From assembly GCF_014841135.1 (NCBI RefSeq), contig NZ_JACYTN010000011.1:62001-126000 (forward strand): DNA of 64,000 nt, read 5' to 3'. Shown here piece by piece: positions 62,453 to 64,000 of the stretch (positions are counted from its first letter, which is position 1; every line of letters begins with the position of its first letter). Source of the stretch: Paenibacillus arenosi (GTDB lineage Bacteria; Bacillota; Bacilli; Paenibacillales; Paenibacillaceae). Below the pieces are notes generated by a model, which was not told the DNA's origin, did no database searches, and was given only the letters and a program-made list of their open reading frames with translations. The position numbers and the translations under genes were made by a program.

Positions 62453-63601
62453 ATGAGCTCGCAACAATTTCAATTAGACAACATTATCGACCTGGAAAAG
62501 TGGCAGAAGCTGCAGGACTCGCTTTCTCTCGTCACGAAAATGGCCATCATTACGACCGACTATAAAGGCGTCCCCGTATCTCAACATAGCCAATGTCAAA
62601 GCTTCTGCAAGGCAGTTCGTCAAGATGAGTCGCTGTCTCCCTATTGTCAAAAATGTGATGCTAGAGGTGGACTTGATGCGGTGCGGCTGAATAAGCCTTA
62701 TATATATCGATGCCACTTTAATATTATTGATATCGCCATCCCGATCATTGTGCATGATCAATATATTGGTGCCATTATGGCTGGCCAAGTGCTGTTAAAA
62801 GATGATAGTACGGTTGAGCTGGAACAGATCGTAACGCGTCCTCCTCGTGTGGAGACAGATGAGAAGTTTCGCAGCTTGGAGCAAGCTTATGCCGAGCTTC
62901 CCGTACTAACTTATGAAGAAGTAGCAACAATCTCCGATATGCTGTATCATTTGTGCAATTATATGGTGGAAGAAGCGATTGATAAAAATGCGGTGATTGA
63001 AAGCTACCGCCAAGCGTTGGGCGCGAACTCTTCTGGGGTGCAAATGGATGCTTCCGATCAGGAAAGTCGTTCTGCGGTGTATACGAATGTTTCTACGCGA
63101 CAAGACCGTCCTGATATAAGAGCAACGGCATCGGCGAAATCAGCAAATTTCTCTAAGCTTCCCGTTCATGCTACCGCGAAAGAGGATTCGGGACATTCGA
63201 CAGACAAGCTTGTAGACGAAGCAATTACGCTCCCTAATTCTGAAATGAAAAAGCATGTCTCTAGCTCCATACTTCAGCCTGCTTTTGACTATATAAATGC
63301 GCATAGAAGTGCCACGATCAAGCTTACGGATATGGCCGATCTTTGCCACGTTAGTCCGAGCTATTTTAGCCGCCTATTTACAAAAGAAACGGGTGAAAGT
63401 TTCTCCACATTTGTCCCACGCATGAAGATGGTATGGGCCAAGCAAATGCTGGAGTCTACCGATTGGGCGATTGCACAAATAAGCAATGAGCTCGGATTTA
63501 GTGAGCCTAGCTATTTTATAAAGACATTTAAAAAGTTTGCGAGATGCACTCCTGCTGCTTATCGGAAACTAACATGGGTAAATGATGGTATGAACATATA
63601 A
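62453..63601 (+). CDS. AraC-family regulator with PocR ligand-binding domain
   Basis: The protein has 382 residues. The N-terminal PocR domain contains the Cys set SFCKAVRQDESLSPYCQKCDARGG (parts) and YRCHFNIIDIAIPIIV, YIGAIMAGQVLL; PocR domains sense small metabolites, in the founding case for propanediol use. The C-terminal AraC helix-turn-helix is KLTDMADLCHVSPSYFSRLF with AQISNELGFSEPSYFIKTFKK. It diverges from gldA-dhaKL and so probably activates that operon in response to glycerol or dihydroxyacetone. ATG 62453 has GGTGA five bases upstream; ATG 62441 is a possible alternative. Confidence 0.85.
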   Translation: MSSQQFQLDNIIDLEKWQKLQDSLSLVTKMAIITTDYKGVPVSQHSQCQSFCKAVRQDESLSPYCQKCDARGGLDAVRLNKPYIYRCHFNIIDIAIPIIVHDQYIGAIMAGQVLLKDDSTVELEQIVTRPPRVETDEKFRSLEQAYAELPVLTYEEVATISDMLYHLCNYMVEEAIDKNAVIESYRQALGANSSGVQMDASDQESRSAVYTNVSTRQDRPDIRATASAKSANFSKLPVHATAKEDSGHSTDKLVDEAITLPNSEMKKHVSSSILQPAFDYINAHRSATIKLTDMADLCHVSPSYFSRLFTKETGESFSTFVPRMKMVWAKQMLESTDWAIAQISNELGFSEPSYFIKTFKKFARCTPAAYRKLTWVNDGMNI

Positions 63602-63677
63602 TAGATAGTAACCTTGTTTTTAATTACTAGCCGTTCAAATTGCTGACATGCACTACTTCAAGCAAAGGAGACTTGAT

Positions 63678-63854
63678 ATGAAGCTAAAAGTGCTGGAAAT
63701 TGTTATTAGTATGGTGCTGGGATTCTTTACGGGAATCCTACTCAGCCCTGAAGGTATAGACATCGCTGCAAGCGGGCTTTATATTTTATTGGGCTGCATC
63801 CTTTGGATGCTCCTATTTATATTTTTGCACCTGCCTTCTAAGCAGCGTGATTAA
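63678..63854 (+). CDS. Small two-helix membrane protein
   Basis: The 58-residue protein consists mainly of two hydrophobic helices (LEIVISMVLGFFTGILL and GLYILLGCILWMLLFIFLHL) joined by a short SPEGIDIAAS loop, with a basic SKQRD tail. AAAGGAG lies seven bases before ATG 63678, so the longer frame to 63648 is rejected. It is 76 bases after the PocR regulator on the same strand. The family and function are unknown. Confidence 0.6.
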   Translation: MKLKVLEIVISMVLGFFTGILLSPEGIDIAASGLYILLGCILWMLLFIFLHLPSKQRD

Positions 63855-63942
63855 TTGGACATTGACTACTCGCTAATCTCTAGTGGCTAGTAGCTCGAAT
63901 AGGCGATACGCCAAACTACACAGCATCCAAAACCGGCAAAAG

Positions 63943-64000
63943 TGCAGTTATTTTTTCTCAAAAACAGCGTATAGACGCAAATAAGGACAAAAATGCAGTT
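63943..64000 (+). repeat. 56-bp dispersed element, copy 2, running off the window
   Basis: Begins TGCAGTTATTTTTTCTC and reaches ACAAAAATGCAGTT at the edge, so a second TGCAGTT starts a further unit 51 bases on. Resembles 44360-44415 on the minus strand. Confidence 0.5.

Noticed and set aside
1-64000. tRNA, rRNA, tmRNA, T-box leaders, transposase genes or a replication origin
   Set aside because: I scanned intergenic regions for their hallmarks and found none convincing; very diverged small RNAs could be missed.

Overview
The window looks like chromosome of a low-to-moderate GC, endospore-forming type Firmicute, most likely Paenibacillus or a close relative. The grounds are a three-SLH-domain giant surface protein, strong AGGAGG-type ribosome binding sites throughout, a Bacillus-type Des/DesK/DesR cold-sensing cassette, an S-box (SAM) riboswitch, CcpA-type cre sites, a perfect CIRCE operator, a Fur box of the TGATAAT-N-ATTATCA type, and futalosine-pathway menaquinone genes. 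No rRNA, tRNA, transposase, integrase or cas gene was seen. All database-style names below come from reading motifs, not from a search.

Layout. 0-9 kb: tail of a LuxR-type response regulator, a DUF457 membrane protein, an M29 aminopeptidase, and two tandem secreted KP-43-like subtilases (the second ends in a chitin-binding module). 8.6-12.5 kb: an AraC regulator, an SDR oxidoreductase, an HXXEE membrane protein with a gene remnant, and an overlapping two-gene unit that includes a nucleotidyltransferase-fold protein. 12.6-18.8 kb: fumC with a Fur box on its promoter, two tandem paralogous proteins with Ser/Gly/Lys-rich tails, a 185-bp palindromic repeat, and mqnB-mqnD. 18.9-28.4 kb: two SRPBCC proteins, a permease pair without its other subunits, a patatin-like lipase, a short UvrA-like ABC protein, an HD phosphohydrolase, plsC and a DUF6953 protein.

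28.5-35.5 kb: a 1.5 k-residue S-layer-anchored protein (seven-bladed propeller, eight cadherin-like repeats, three SLH domains) divergent from a GNAT gene and three tail-collar (microcystin-dependent-like) genes. 35.7-40.7 kb: metN-metI-metQ plus an iron-type alcohol dehydrogenase gene behind a complete promoter and SAM riboswitch, then a radical SAM/SPASM protein. 40.9-49.2 kb: secreted and lipoproteins, ypsA, des-desK-desR with a probable DesR operator, HEAT-repeat protein and a 54-residue basic protein missed by length filters.

49.4-50.8 kb holds two type I-C-like CRISPR arrays without cas genes. Their repeats differ by a compensatory base-pair change in the stem, and their leaders are related to each other. 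51-57.7 kb: htpG with a consensus promoter and CIRCE, a second 185-bp repeat in opposite orientation, the pxpB-pxpC-pxpA 5-oxoprolinase operon and two secreted proteins. 57.9-64 kb: an rlmA-type rRNA methyltransferase, and a glycerol module (gldA, then dhaKL) divergent from a PocR/AraC regulator with a cre site between them. The most novel material is the paired CRISPR arrays, the two dispersed palindromic repeat families, the overlapping nucleotidyltransferase pair, and the tail-collar/SLH locus.
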